Source of the DNA: an uncultured Collinsella sp.
GTDB taxonomy: Bacteria > Actinomycetota > Coriobacteriia > Coriobacteriales > Coriobacteriaceae
Length of the DNA: 35,455 nt
Direction of reading: 5' to 3'
NCBI GenBank assembly: GCA_900541795.1
Contig: UQLC01000020.1
Coordinates: forward strand, 1-35,455
In this document: piece by piece, positions 17,279-25,399 of the stretch
Numbering within the stretch: position 1 is the stretch's first letter
Layout of the letters: every line of letters starts with the position of its first letter
Made by a program: the position numbers and the translations under genes
The notes under the pieces: generated by a model
Database searches by the model: none
Seen by the model: only the letters and a program-made list of their open reading frames with translations
What the model was told of the DNA's origin: nothing

Positions 17279-17983
17279 ATGGCAATCAAGGTGTTCGCTG
17301 ACGGTGCAAACCTCGAGGGCATGCTCGACATGTACGAGAACGGCAACGTTCAGGGTTTCACGACCAACCCGTCCCTTATGAAGAAGGGCGGCGTGACGGA
17401 TTACCGCGCGTTTGCCAAGGAGGTCCTGACCCACATCACCGATGTGTCCGTCTCGTTTGAGGTCTTTGCCGATGACGTCGAGACCATGGAGGTCGAGGCG
17501 CGCGAGATCGCTACCTGGGCCGAGAACGTCTACGTCAAGATTCCGTGCGTGACCACCAAGGGCGAGTCCACCGCCGAGCTGGTCCGCAAGCTTTCCGCCG
17601 ACGGCATCAAGGTCAACGTCACTACTATCTTTACGCCTACGCAGGTCGATGAGATGGTCGAGGCCGTTGACACCGAGACGCCGTCCATCATCTCGCTCTT
17701 TGCCGGCCGCATCGCCGATACCGGCGTCGACCCCATTCCGTTTATGACGGAGTCGGTCAAGAAGGCCGCCGCAAAGCCCAACTGTGAGGTCCTGTGGGCG
17801 TCCACGCGCGAGCTCATCAACATTTATCAGGCCGAGGCCTGCGGTTGCCAGATCATCACGGTGCCCAACAGCATCCTGGCCAAGCGCAAGAACATTGGTC
17901 GCGACCCGTACGAGGTCTCGCTCGATACCGTGCGCGGTTTTGCCAAGGATATCGCCTCGCTCGGTTTCCATATCCTGCCGTAG
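17279..17983 (+). CDS. fsa: Transaldolase / fructose-6-phosphate aldolase family (TAL_FSA)
   Basis: A 234-residue single-domain TIM barrel of the short TAL_FSA family. The N-terminus IKVFADGANLEGM and GFTTNPSLMKKGG match the first strands, and Lys87 in VYVKIPCVTTKG is the Schiff-base lysine. Such enzymes act on fructose 6-phosphate, either as transaldolase in the pentose phosphate pathway or by cleaving it to dihydroxyacetone and glyceraldehyde 3-phosphate; the sequence alone does not decide. The ATG at 17279 has AAAGGA 9 bases upstream. The end of the gene is partly duplicated 156 bases downstream (see repeats). Confidence 0.85.
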   Translation: MAIKVFADGANLEGMLDMYENGNVQGFTTNPSLMKKGGVTDYRAFAKEVLTHITDVSVSFEVFADDVETMEVEAREIATWAENVYVKIPCVTTKGESTAELVRKLSADGIKVNVTTIFTPTQVDEMVEAVDTETPSIISLFAGRIADTGVDPIPFMTESVKKAAAKPNCEVLWASTRELINIYQAEACGCQIITVPNSILAKRKNIGRDPYEVSLDTVRGFAKDIASLGFHILP

Positions 17984-18137
17984 CGCGAACACCGACTGTG
18001 CCGTGGGCTGTTTGCCCCGGCCTTTCCTTTCCCTATCGCTCACGCGCTCCGCGAGGGTCGCGCTAGGCAAAGGAAAGGCCGGGGCTGCCGGTACGAGCTT
18101 GCCAGCAAGTTGGCGCTTGGCTTCCATATCCTGCCGT
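17960..18137. repeat. Direct repeat: duplicated tail of the aldolase gene
   Basis: The last bases of the aldolase gene (17960-17981, containing TTTCCATATCCTGCCGT) recur at 18116-18137 with 20 of 22 positions identical. The 134 bases between copies hold a palindrome. This could be a small insertion bracketed by duplicated target, or a duplicated gene end. Confidence 0.7.
18014..18085. repeat. Perfect 17-bp inverted repeat downstream of the aldolase gene
   Basis: GCCCCGGCCTTTCCTTT (18014-18030) pairs perfectly with its complement at 18069-18085. The 38-base interior contains the smaller inverted sequence CGCTC...GCGAG. No T tract follows, so it does not look like an ordinary terminator. Confidence 0.75.
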
Positions 18138-18139
18138 GG

Positions 18140-18356
18140 GCAAAGGTACCCCCGCCTACGCCGTGCAAAATTGAGAGTATTCAGCAAGGTAAAGGTCTTT
18201 ATCAGTTAACCGAAGCATGGAACGGCCCCCGTTTTGGCTCTGACGACGCTAAAACGGGGGCTGTTTTTTTGTTTTTTCGTCTCTGAGGGGCATCCGGAAC
18301 GGTGGAATTTGCAGAATACTCGCGATTTTGCACATCGCTACAGGGGGTACCTTTGC
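18140..18356. repeat. 48-bp imperfect inverted repeat flanking a terminator
   Basis: The arm at 18140-18187 (starting GCAAAGGTACCCCC and ending TATTCAGCAA) recurs in inverted orientation at 18309-18356, with about four fifths of positions matching. The 121 bases between arms contain the terminator at 18225. Together with the other repeats this accounts for the whole gene-free stretch 17984-18365. Confidence 0.7.
18225..18270 (+). terminator. Intrinsic terminator for the aldolase gene
   Basis: GCCCCCGTTTTGGC and GCTAAAACGGGGGC form a 14-base stem with one mismatch, followed by seven T residues. It sits inside the 48-base inverted repeat. Confidence 0.85.
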
Positions 18357-18365
18357 TTTGGCGGT

Positions 18366-20513
18366 TTACTTGCCCTGTACCATGGTGAGGGAGATCTTCT
18401 TGCGGTCGCGATCGACCTTTTCGACCCACACCTTTACCGTGTCACCGACGCGCACGACATCGCTGGGGTGCTTGACAAAGCGGTTGGCCAGCTTAGAGAT
18501 ATGTACGAGGCCGTCCTGGTGCACTCCCACGTCGACGAAGGCGCCAAAGTCCACTACGTTGCGCACCGTCCCCTTGAGCTCCATGCCGGGTTCCAGGTCG
18601 TCGATAGAAAGCGCCGAGCGGCTAAAGACCACCTCGGGTGCGTCGTCGCGTGGGTCGCGACCGGGCTTCTTGAGCTCGTTGACAATGTCGATGAGCGTCA
18701 GGGTGCCGCAGTTCAGATCGCTAGCCAGCGCCGAGATGCTGCCCAGACGGCGCTCGATGTCGGGCACGCCGCCGCGGCTGAGCTCGCTGGCTTTAACGCC
18801 TGCGCGCTCTAGGACGGACGTGGCCACCTCGTAGCTCTCGGGGTGGACGCTTGTCGCGTCAAGCGGGTTCTTGCCGCCGCTAATGCGCAAAAAGCCCGCG
18901 GCGTTGAGATATGCCTTGGGTCCCAGCTTGGGGACCTTCTTAAGCTGGCGGCGATCGGTAAAGGCGCCGTTTTCCTCGCGGTAGGCCACGATGTTTTTGG
19001 CCACGCTCGGCGTGATGCCCGATACGTATCCCAGCAGGCTCGCGCTCGCGGTGTTGACGTCGACGCCCACGCGGTTGACGACGTCCTCCACCACGTGGCC
19101 CAGGGTGCGCGAGAGCTCGGCCTGGTCAAGGTCGTGCTGGTACTGGCCCACGCCGATAGACTGGGGCGGAATCTTGACGAGCTCTGCCAGCGGGTCCTGC
19201 AGGCGGCGGCCCAGGCTCATGGCGCCACGCACGGTGACGTCCAGGTCGGGATATTCCTGGCTGGCGAGCTCGGAGGCGGAGTACACCGATGCGCCGGCCT
19301 CGTTGACGATGGTGTATCGCAGCCCAGGCGCCTGCTCGGCGATGAACTCCGAGACGACTTCCTCGGTCTCGCGGCTGGCGGTGCCGTTGCCGATGACGAT
19401 GGTGTTGACGCTGTCCTTCTTGACGAGGCGGGCGAGCTCGCGCTTGGTGCCGGAGACGTCGTGGCGCGGCTTGGTGGGATAGACCACGCCGTGGTCGAGC
19501 AGCTTGCCGGTCTCGTCCATGACGGCGACCTTGCAGCCGGTGCGGTAGCCCGGGTCGAGCGCGAGCACGCGGGCGCCACGGACGGGGCGCGCCGAGAGCA
19601 GGCCCTCGAGATTCTTGGCAAAGACATTAATGGCCTCGGTCTGCGCGCGGACGGTGAGCTTGGCGCGGGCCTCGCGCTCCAGCGAGGGGGCCATGAGGCG
19701 CTTGTAACCGTCGGCGATGGCGGCGTCAAAGACGGGCGCGAAGACGCCCTGGCGTCGGGGCCAACGGCTGCCGAGGCGTGCCGTGGCGGCAGCGCCGTCG
19801 ACGTTCACGCGCACGCGGAGCTTGCCCTCGCGCTCACCGCGGTCGATAGCCAGCACGCGGTGGTTGGGTATACGGCGCAGCGGCTCATCATAGCTGTAGT
19901 ACGGCTCGTAGGGGGTCTTCTCGGTGGGGTCGGTGGCCTCGACGACGATGTCTGCGGTGTTTTGCGTAAAGGCACGCAGGTCGGCGACGTTCTCGGGGTC
20001 CTCGGCCACCGTCTCGGCCACGATGTCCGCCGCGCCGGCGAGCGCCTTCTCGGGCGTGTCGAAGCCGGCTTCCTCGTTGACGTATGCCGCGGCGGCGTCG
20101 AGCGCGCTGCCCTTGGCCGAGGCCTGCATGATGACCATGTTGGCTAGTGGCTCCAGGCCTGCCTCGCGGGCCTTCTGTGCGCGGGTCATGCGCTTTTTGC
20201 GGTAGGGCTTGTAGAGGTCCTCGACACGCTGGAGCTGCGTGGCCTCGCGAATTTGCTGTTCGAGCTCGGGCGTAAGTTTGCCCTGGGCGTCGATGAGCAG
20301 AATGACGTCCTCTTTGCGCTGTTCAAGATTGCGCAGGTAGGACAGGCGCTCGTCGAGTGCGCGCAGGGCGACGTCGTCCATTCCGCCTGTGGCTTCCTTG
20401 CGGTAGCGCGAGATAAAGGGGATGGTGTTGCCCTCGTCGATGAGCTTGACGGCTGCCTCGATGTTGGCGGCCTTAAGGTTGAGCTCGTGGGCGAGCTGGG
20501 CGATAAGATCCAT
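18366..20513 (-). CDS. tex: Tex-family RNA-binding transcription accessory protein
   Basis: A 715-residue Tex protein. In order: the helical N-terminus with GNTIPFISRYRKEATGGMDD (about residues 28-47), a YqgF/RNase H-like domain beginning RVLALDPGYRTG (about 313), helix-hairpin-helix motifs in ASLLGYVSGITPSVAKNI and LKKVPKLGPKAYLNAAGF (about 485-550), and a C-terminal S1 domain from LKGTVRNVVDFGAFVDVG to the end. Tex is a cytoplasmic nucleic-acid-binding protein connected with RNA polymerase and RNA turnover. The start is ATG 20513 with AAGGAG 5 bases upstream; the frame stays open further upstream without a site. Length is normal for the family (about 720-780). Confidence 0.93.
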   Translation of the reverse strand: MDLIAQLAHELNLKAANIEAAVKLIDEGNTIPFISRYRKEATGGMDDVALRALDERLSYLRNLEQRKEDVILLIDAQGKLTPELEQQIREATQLQRVEDLYKPYRKKRMTRAQKAREAGLEPLANMVIMQASAKGSALDAAAAYVNEEAGFDTPEKALAGAADIVAETVAEDPENVADLRAFTQNTADIVVEATDPTEKTPYEPYYSYDEPLRRIPNHRVLAIDRGEREGKLRVRVNVDGAAATARLGSRWPRRQGVFAPVFDAAIADGYKRLMAPSLEREARAKLTVRAQTEAINVFAKNLEGLLSARPVRGARVLALDPGYRTGCKVAVMDETGKLLDHGVVYPTKPRHDVSGTKRELARLVKKDSVNTIVIGNGTASRETEEVVSEFIAEQAPGLRYTIVNEAGASVYSASELASQEYPDLDVTVRGAMSLGRRLQDPLAELVKIPPQSIGVGQYQHDLDQAELSRTLGHVVEDVVNRVGVDVNTASASLLGYVSGITPSVAKNIVAYREENGAFTDRRQLKKVPKLGPKAYLNAAGFLRISGGKNPLDATSVHPESYEVATSVLERAGVKASELSRGGVPDIERRLGSISALASDLNCGTLTLIDIVNELKKPGRDPRDDAPEVVFSRSALSIDDLEPGMELKGTVRNVVDFGAFVDVGVHQDGLVHISKLANRFVKHPSDVVRVGDTVKVWVEKVDRDRKKISLTMVQGK

Positions 20514-20594
20514 GGGACTCCTTGCGTTTAAGGTGCGTTTGCAGCACAGGGCTACCAAGGATACCACCCGCCACTCCACCCAAGTAGTCATTTT

Positions 20595-20633
20595 GGGACG
20601 GGGCTCTTTTAGCCACTTTTGCCGCCCCGTCCC
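20595..20633. repeat. Palindrome between tex and the Gfo/Idh gene
   Basis: GGGACGGGGC and GCCCCGTCCC form a perfect 10-base stem with a 19-base loop, flanked by TTTT on the left and AAAAA on the right, so either strand gives a terminator-like signal. It lies upstream of tex (minus strand). Confidence 0.6.
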
Positions 20634-20656
20634 AGAAAAATCGCCGGCAAGGTACC

Positions 20657-20691
20657 AAAAAGCCCCGCGGGCAGGAGGCTGCTCGCGGGGC
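20657..20691 (-). terminator. Leftward terminator of the SDR-MFS-Gfo/Idh operon
   Basis: On the minus strand GCCCCGCGAGCAG...CCCGCGGGGC forms a strong hairpin followed by TTTTT. It is 75 bases past the stop of the oxidoreductase gene at 20766. Confidence 0.8.
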
Positions 20692-20765
20692 AAAGAAGAG
20701 GGGCTTGTTGGTGGCGGACCGAAGGGTTCGACATGGGGGTTTCTGCCGCGGTCGCTCTTAAGGCA

Positions 20766-21806
20766 TTACAGCTCGACGAGCTGGCCGGTCTCGGCGGCCT
20801 CCTTGATAGCGTTAAGCAGCGTGAGCGTCTTGACGTTATCGGCGGGGGTCACGACGGGCTCGACCTCGCGGCGGACGACCTTCACAAAGTGCTTGAGCTG
20901 CATCTTGTGCGGCAGCGCCGGGTCCACGGCCGGGATCTCCATCTGCAGCGGCTTGTGCCAGTTAGAGGCGCCGTCGTAGGAGAACTGGTGCAGGCGGGGC
21001 AGCGACAGGGCGCCCTTAGTGCCGCCGATAAAGTAGGCGTCGGCGTCGAAGGGGCGGTACTGCGGATCCTCGCGAGCGGTTGCCTCCCAGTTCCAGGGGC
21101 TGGCGGTGGCGTCGGAGATGGTCATGCTTGCGAGCGCGCCATCGGCAAAACGGACGTTGACCACGGCGGAGTCCTCGGTCTCAAAACCGCGGGCGGCGCT
21201 GGACTGCATACCCTGGACGGCAACGGGCTCGCCCAGCAGGTAGCGGAGCAGGTCGACGTCGTGTACCAGGTTGACCAGGATCGGGCCGGCACCCTTCTTG
21301 CGGCGCCACTCGACATCGAAATACTCGTCGTTCTTATAGATCATGTAGTGGAAGCTCGAAACAGTAAGCTTGCCCAGCTCGCCGGACTCGATGATCTCCT
21401 TGGCCTTGTTGACGAAGGGGTTGTGGCGACGGTGCTGGCCCACGAGCACGGGCACGCCGGCGGTCTCGGCCTCGGCGGCGAAGGCCTGCGCGTCCTCGAG
21501 ATCGTTGGAGATCGGCTTTTCGACCAGCGGCACGATGTTGCGCTTCACAGCCTCGCGGGCAACGCCCAGGTGTAGGTCGTTGGGCGTGGCGATGATGACG
21601 GCCTCGGGCTTGACCTCGTCCATCATCTGGGCGGGATCGGTGTAAAACGGCACGCCGGCGGCTTCGGCCGTGGCGCGGGCGCCCTCAAAGGCGTCGGCGA
21701 TGGCGACGAGCTCGGCCTCGGGCTCCTCGGTGACAAAGCGGATGTGGTTGCGGCCCATGGCGCCGGCGCCGATAACGGCAATGCGGACGGGGTTGAGCTC
21801 AGACAT
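20766..21806 (-). CDS. Gfo/Idh/MocA-family NAD(P)-dependent oxidoreductase
   Basis: A 346-residue enzyme. The N-terminal Rossmann fold begins VRIAVIGAGAMGRNH (about residues 7-21); Lys97 in LVEKPIS is the conserved EKP motif; NLVHDVDLLRYLLG (about 183) is the region holding the usual catalytic His and Asp. Enzymes of this family oxidise or reduce hydroxyls on sugars, inositols and related compounds. Start ATG 21806 has AAGGAG 6 bases upstream. It is the last gene of a three-gene leftward operon with an MFS carrier and an SDR, so the three probably act on one imported substrate. A perfect palindrome lies between it and the MFS gene. Confidence 0.88.
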   Translation of the reverse strand: MSELNPVRIAVIGAGAMGRNHIRFVTEEPEAELVAIADAFEGARATAEAAGVPFYTDPAQMMDEVKPEAVIIATPNDLHLGVAREAVKRNIVPLVEKPISNDLEDAQAFAAEAETAGVPVLVGQHRRHNPFVNKAKEIIESGELGKLTVSSFHYMIYKNDEYFDVEWRRKKGAGPILVNLVHDVDLLRYLLGEPVAVQGMQSSAARGFETEDSAVVNVRFADGALASMTISDATASPWNWEATAREDPQYRPFDADAYFIGGTKGALSLPRLHQFSYDGASNWHKPLQMEIPAVDPALPHKMQLKHFVKVVRREVEPVVTPADNVKTLTLLNAIKEAAETGQLVEL

Positions 21807-21836
21807 TTCGACTCCTTAATACTGGTGACCGGTGGA

Positions 21837-21867
21837 ATGCGACAAAGGGACAGTCCCTTTGTCGCAT
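21837..21867. repeat. Perfect 15-bp palindrome inside the operon
   Basis: ATGCGACAAAGGGAC and GTCCCTTTGTCGCAT pair perfectly around a single A. It lies in the 69-base gap between MFS and Gfo/Idh genes and belongs to the same family as those at 8637 and 11121. With no T tract it may stabilise the upstream mRNA or damp expression of the last gene. Confidence 0.85.
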
Positions 21868-21875
21868 CGGTAGAA

Positions 21876-23132
21876 CTAGGCGGACTTCTTCTTGCTGTCG
21901 GAGACCATCATGTAGACGGTGAGCACGACGGCGATGGCGGCGATCACAATGGCGCCGTAGAAGGACTGCTGGTAGGCGGCGCTGCCGGCCTCGGCGTGAT
22001 ACAGCACGGCGGTGATGGGCTGGCTGATCCAGGTGGAAGCGGCGTAACCCAAAAACATGATGCCGTAGTTGACGCCGATGTTGCTGGTGCCAAAGGCGCC
22101 ACCGGTGAGCGGCGGGTAGATGACGAGCAGGGCGCCAAAGCTAAAGCCGAGCAGGGCGAGCGCCACAAAGAACATGGCCTGCGTAAAGCTCATCGACATG
22201 ATGACGAGCGCGACGATGGTGACGACAAGGCTGATGAGCAGCGACTTATAGGCGCCGAGCTTGTCGATGATCTGGCCAAAGGACAGACGGCCAACCAGGT
22301 TGGCGCAGGTGTTGACGGAGACCACCACACCGCCGAGGGCGACGGCCGCGGCGCTCGTGGGATCGGCGAAGAGCTGGACGGCGGCGATGGAGGCAACCTT
22401 GCCCACGAGCAGTGTGCCCGCGGTGGCGGCAAAGGCGAAGGTGATGATGAGGACCCAGAAGCGCGGGGTCTTGACCATCTCGCCCGGGGTGAGGTCGCCG
22501 AAGGTGCCGGCATGTGCGCCGCCCTTAGGGGCCTCGAAGCCTTCGGGCAGCCAACCGGCCTCGGGGGCCTTCAGGAACAGGGCGGAGGCGGCGATCATCA
22601 CAAAGAAGATGACGCCGAGCGCCTTAAGGGCGCCAAAGATGCCCAGGCTCGGGATGAGCAGCGAGGCGAGCACCGGGGACAGCACGGCGGGACCGGCGGT
22701 CGAAGCGGCCAGGGTGATGCCGGAGGCGAGACCCTTCTTGTCGATGAACCACTTTTGGCCGGTGGTGAGCGCCGGGTTATAGCCCAGACCGTTGCCGACG
22801 GCGGCGACGAGTGAGAACCACAGGTAGAACTGCCACGGCTCGGTGACGGTGCCGGACATGAACCAGCCCAGGCCGTAGCACACGGCGGCGGCGATCACGA
22901 CGTTGCGCGGGCCGATCTTATCGGAGATGCGGCCGGCGAAGATGCCCGTCACGGCCATGATGGTTTGAAAGACCGGGAAAGCCCAGGTAAGGGCGCTGGA
23001 CCACTCGGGATAGACGGCGAGCAGATTCTTGCTCACGACGGAATACAGCGCGATGGAGCTGATGAAGAACATGGTGACGCACGCGGCGGAAAGCACGGCG
23101 GCGCGACCCTTGTTGGAGTTGGTGGAAGCCAT
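21876..23132 (-). CDS. MFS transporter, oxalate/formate antiporter (OFA) type
   Basis: A 418-residue membrane protein with about twelve hydrophobic segments. The first helix is followed by a cytoplasmic loop GRISDKIGPRNVV, the major facilitator signature between helices 2 and 3, and GNGLGYNPALTTGQKWF resembles the OFA subgroup. A hydrophilic central loop (about residues 200-225) contains AGWLPEGFEAPKGG, also typical of OFA members. The family exchanges organic anions such as oxalate and formate, but many members have unknown substrates. The start ATG 23132 has AAAGAG upstream. It lies between SDR and Gfo/Idh genes and is presumably the importer for their substrate. Confidence 0.85.
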   Translation of the reverse strand: MASTNSNKGRAAVLSAACVTMFFISSIALYSVVSKNLLAVYPEWSSALTWAFPVFQTIMAVTGIFAGRISDKIGPRNVVIAAAVCYGLGWFMSGTVTEPWQFYLWFSLVAAVGNGLGYNPALTTGQKWFIDKKGLASGITLAASTAGPAVLSPVLASLLIPSLGIFGALKALGVIFFVMIAASALFLKAPEAGWLPEGFEAPKGGAHAGTFGDLTPGEMVKTPRFWVLIITFAFAATAGTLLVGKVASIAAVQLFADPTSAAAVALGGVVVSVNTCANLVGRLSFGQIIDKLGAYKSLLISLVVTIVALVIMSMSFTQAMFFVALALLGFSFGALLVIYPPLTGGAFGTSNIGVNYGIMFLGYAASTWISQPITAVLYHAEAGSAAYQQSFYGAIVIAAIAVVLTVYMMVSDSKKKSA

Positions 23133-23155
23133 TGGACTCTTTCTAATCGATACGG

Positions 23156-23186
23156 GGGAGGAGCGGGCGTGTCCGCGGAGCCTCCC
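23156..23186. repeat. Hairpin between SDR and MFS genes
   Basis: GGGAGG...CCTCCC with an inner GCGG/CCGC pairing forms a GC-rich hairpin in the 66-base gap between the two genes. It has no T tract and may act as an mRNA stability or processing element. Confidence 0.5.
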
Positions 23187-23198
23187 TGTCATGTTGGT

Positions 23199-24080
23199 TT
23201 ACTGGTCGGTCGGCTTGGCGACGCCGGACTCATCGGACCAGAGCTCGACACCTTTGTTCTTGAGGTAGTTGTCGGCATAGGCGCGACGGCCGCCGGGCTT
23301 GGCGGTGAGGTCGCCCATCATGTTGGAGAAGCCGCCGTCGACCTTGATGGCGTCGCCGGTGGTAAAGTCCGAGCGCTTGGACGCCAGGAACATGACGGCG
23401 TTGGCGATATCGCTGACCTCGCCGATGCGGCGCGTGGCGATCAGGCGGCTGCGGCTCTTTTCGACCTCGGGGTCGGCGTAGAAATTGGCCGACATGGGGG
23501 TTTTGACAAAGCAGGGCTCGACGCAGTTGGAGCGCACGCCGTAGGGGCCCCACTCGGCGGCGAGCATCTTGGACATCATGTTGACGCCCGCCTTGGTGGA
23601 GCTGTACACGCCCGAGAACGTCTCAGGGGAGTGGCTGGCAACGGTCGAGATGTGCACCAGGCGGCCCTGGCCGGCCTTGATCATCTCGCGACCAAAGCGC
23701 TGTGAGGTGATGAAGTAACCGGTGAGGTTGACGTTGAGCACCTGCTCCCAGTCGGAGAGCGGCAGGTCCTCCATAGCGGCAAAGCGCAGGATGCCGGCGG
23801 TGTTGACGAGGACGTCGACGCGGCCGAAGTCGGCGATGGTGGCGTCGACGGCGGCCTGAACCTCGGCCTCGTCGGTGGCGTTCATCTTGTAGCCCTCGGC
23901 GTGGATGCCAAACTCGGCGGCGAGGTCGGCGGCTGCGGCCTTGACCTTTTCCTCGTCCAGATCGAGCAGGACGACGTTGGCGCCGTTGCGGGCGAACTCG
24001 CGGCAAATCTCGACGCCCATACCGCCGAGTGCGCCGGTCACGGCGCAGACATCGCCCTCGAGCTTAAGCCAATTGCTCAT
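23199..24080 (-). CDS. Short-chain dehydrogenase/reductase (SDR)
   Basis: A 293-residue classical SDR. The cofactor loop is TGALGGMG (about residues 15-22), with Asp at the end of the second strand (LLDLD), suggesting NAD(H). NTAG is near residue 92, the catalytic Ser region is VHISTVASHS, and the catalytic pair is Tyr159 and Lys163 in YSSTK. About 35 residues beyond the usual SDR end (DNYLKNKGVELWSDESG) form an extra tail. It should oxidise an alcohol on the substrate carried by the neighbouring MFS protein. First gene of the operon; start ATG 24080 with GAAGGGA upstream, divergent from the LysR gene that probably controls it. Confidence 0.88.
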   Translation of the reverse strand: MSNWLKLEGDVCAVTGALGGMGVEICREFARNGANVVLLDLDEEKVKAAAADLAAEFGIHAEGYKMNATDEAEVQAAVDATIADFGRVDVLVNTAGILRFAAMEDLPLSDWEQVLNVNLTGYFITSQRFGREMIKAGQGRLVHISTVASHSPETFSGVYSSTKAGVNMMSKMLAAEWGPYGVRSNCVEPCFVKTPMSANFYADPEVEKSRSRLIATRRIGEVSDIANAVMFLASKRSDFTTGDAIKVDGGFSNMMGDLTAKPGGRRAYADNYLKNKGVELWSDESGVAKPTDQ

Positions 24081-24313
24081 AGGAACTTCCCTTCTTGTGC
24101 CTCCCGGTGGGTCGTTCCCATTAATTGACCCACGTGGTTTTCGCTGGTTATCGTATGCTTTGCATTTGCGCAGGTGAATTGCATATTTGTTAGAATGGCG
24201 TTAACCGTAGGTTTACACCGTGCAATGTAGTTTATGCTTAACCGAGCGCGTGACCTGCGAAAACAACCCTCTGTGGCGCCATGTGGCCACGGGCGCGAAA
24301 ACGGGAGATTGAC
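24081..24313. promoter_or_regulatory. Divergent control region of the SDR operon and lysR
   Basis: This 233-base AT-richer gap separates the SDR operon from its divergent LysR-type regulator, the standard place for LysR binding. Visible palindromes are GTGGGTC-N13-GACCCAC (24107-24133), close to the SDR start, and ATGCTTTGCAT (24155-24165) with a nearby half-like TTGCAT (24179-24184). Which of them the regulator binds cannot be told from one sequence. Confidence 0.5.
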
Positions 24314-25192
24314 GTGTACGATCGACGACTTGAGGCCATATCGGCCGCCGCGGAGCTGGGAAGCTTCTCGCGTGCGGCGGCAAAATTGCGCGTGTCGACT
24401 CCGGCACTCGTCAAGCAGGTGTCGGGTTTTGAGGCGGAGTTCGGTATTACGCTGTTCGAGCGCTCGCATTCGGGCGTCAAAGTGACGCCGGCGGGTGCGT
24501 TACTGGTAGACGACGCGCGTTCGATCATGCGGCAGTCCGAGGACGCGCTGCGCCGTGCCCGACGTGCAGCGGGCGATGGCGGGGCCGTGCGCCTGGGCGT
24601 GTCGATGATGTGCCCGGGGCGCCAAACGCTGTCGATGTGGTCGGGCGTACACGAGCTGGAACCGTCGCTGCGATTTGAGATCGTGCCGGTAAGCGATCTC
24701 TATGACGAGCGCGAGACCGTCATGCGCAGCTTGGGCCGCGAGGTCGATGTGGTGCAGTCGAGTTTTTCTACCCCACGCTGGGGCGACGCCTGCCAAAAGC
24801 TCCGCATCGTTAACGTGCCGTTTTATATCGACCTGCCGCGCACGAGCCCGCTGGCGCGCAAGAATCACATTACGGTCGCCGACTTGGAGGGCATGCGCCT
24901 GCGCGTGCTCCGTCACGGCAACGACGCTATGGACAGTCTGCGCATCGACCTGTTGGCTGACGGCGGTGTGGACGTGATCGACGTGGACAGCTTTGACTTT
25001 GCGCTCTTTAACGAGGCAGAGGAAAAGGGTGACGCGGTGCTCACCTGCGGGGCGTGGTCGGGGGTGCACCCAGCCTTTGTGGGCGTGCCGTTCCTGTGCG
25101 GCCGTGAGGTGCCGGTCTTTTTGCACTATCCGCTCGAGCCCACCCTCCAAGTCCAAAAATTCGTCAACGCCATGGCCCAACTCCTCAACTAG
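24314..25192 (+). CDS. LysR-family transcriptional regulator
   Basis: A 292-residue regulator. The N-terminal helix-turn-helix covers about residues 3-62, with LGSFSRAAAKLRVSTPALVKQV and FERSHSGVKVTPAG as in LysR proteins. The C-terminal part, from about residue 90, is a two-lobed effector-binding domain, though weaker in similarity by eye. The GTG at 24314 has GGGAG 6 bases upstream; an in-frame ATG at 24281 without a site would add 11 residues. It is divergent from SDR-MFS-Gfo/Idh, so it most likely senses the substrate of that pathway. A strong hairpin follows the gene. Confidence 0.88.
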   Translation: MYDRRLEAISAAAELGSFSRAAAKLRVSTPALVKQVSGFEAEFGITLFERSHSGVKVTPAGALLVDDARSIMRQSEDALRRARRAAGDGGAVRLGVSMMCPGRQTLSMWSGVHELEPSLRFEIVPVSDLYDERETVMRSLGREVDVVQSSFSTPRWGDACQKLRIVNVPFYIDLPRTSPLARKNHITVADLEGMRLRVLRHGNDAMDSLRIDLLADGGVDVIDVDSFDFALFNEAEEKGDAVLTCGAWSGVHPAFVGVPFLCGREVPVFLHYPLEPTLQVQKFVNAMAQLLN

Positions 25193-25208
25193 CTCATCCT
25201 TACAAAAC

Positions 25209-25236
25209 GAGGCCCTGGCCAAACGGCCAGGGCCTC
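25209..25236 (+). terminator. Terminator after lysR
   Basis: GAGGCCCTGGCC and GGCCAGGGCCTC pair perfectly around AAAC, 16 bases past the stop. The following T-rich stretch is interrupted (ACTTTTATTCTGTTTT) but sufficient for a likely terminator. Confidence 0.75.
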
Positions 25237-25278
25237 ACCAACTTTTATTCTGTTTTAATGACGGGTTGATTGCGCGCA

Positions 25279-25384
25279 GGAGGTCTCCCAGGCGGGCCGG
25301 GGTGTAACTTCCGCGCGCAGTTTCGCAGCGAAGCGAGAATGTTTGAGCACGGAGGTTACACCCCGGCCCGCCTGGGAGACCTCC
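25279..25384. repeat. Perfect 30-bp inverted repeat between convergent genes
   Basis: The arms at 25279-25308 and 25355-25384 are perfectly complementary (beginning GGAGGTCTCCCAGGCGGG), and pairing continues five more bases inward with one G-T. The 36-base loop contains TTCGCAGCGAAGCGAG. It fills the space between lysR (+) and the ABC gene (-). Confidence 0.9.
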
Positions 25385-25399
25385 GTGGAACAAACCTAC

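Noticed and set aside
23199..24080. A bile-acid hydroxysteroid dehydrogenase
   Set aside because: Collinsella is known for such SDR enzymes, but the neighbours (OFA carrier, Gfo/Idh) and sequence by eye give no specific support.
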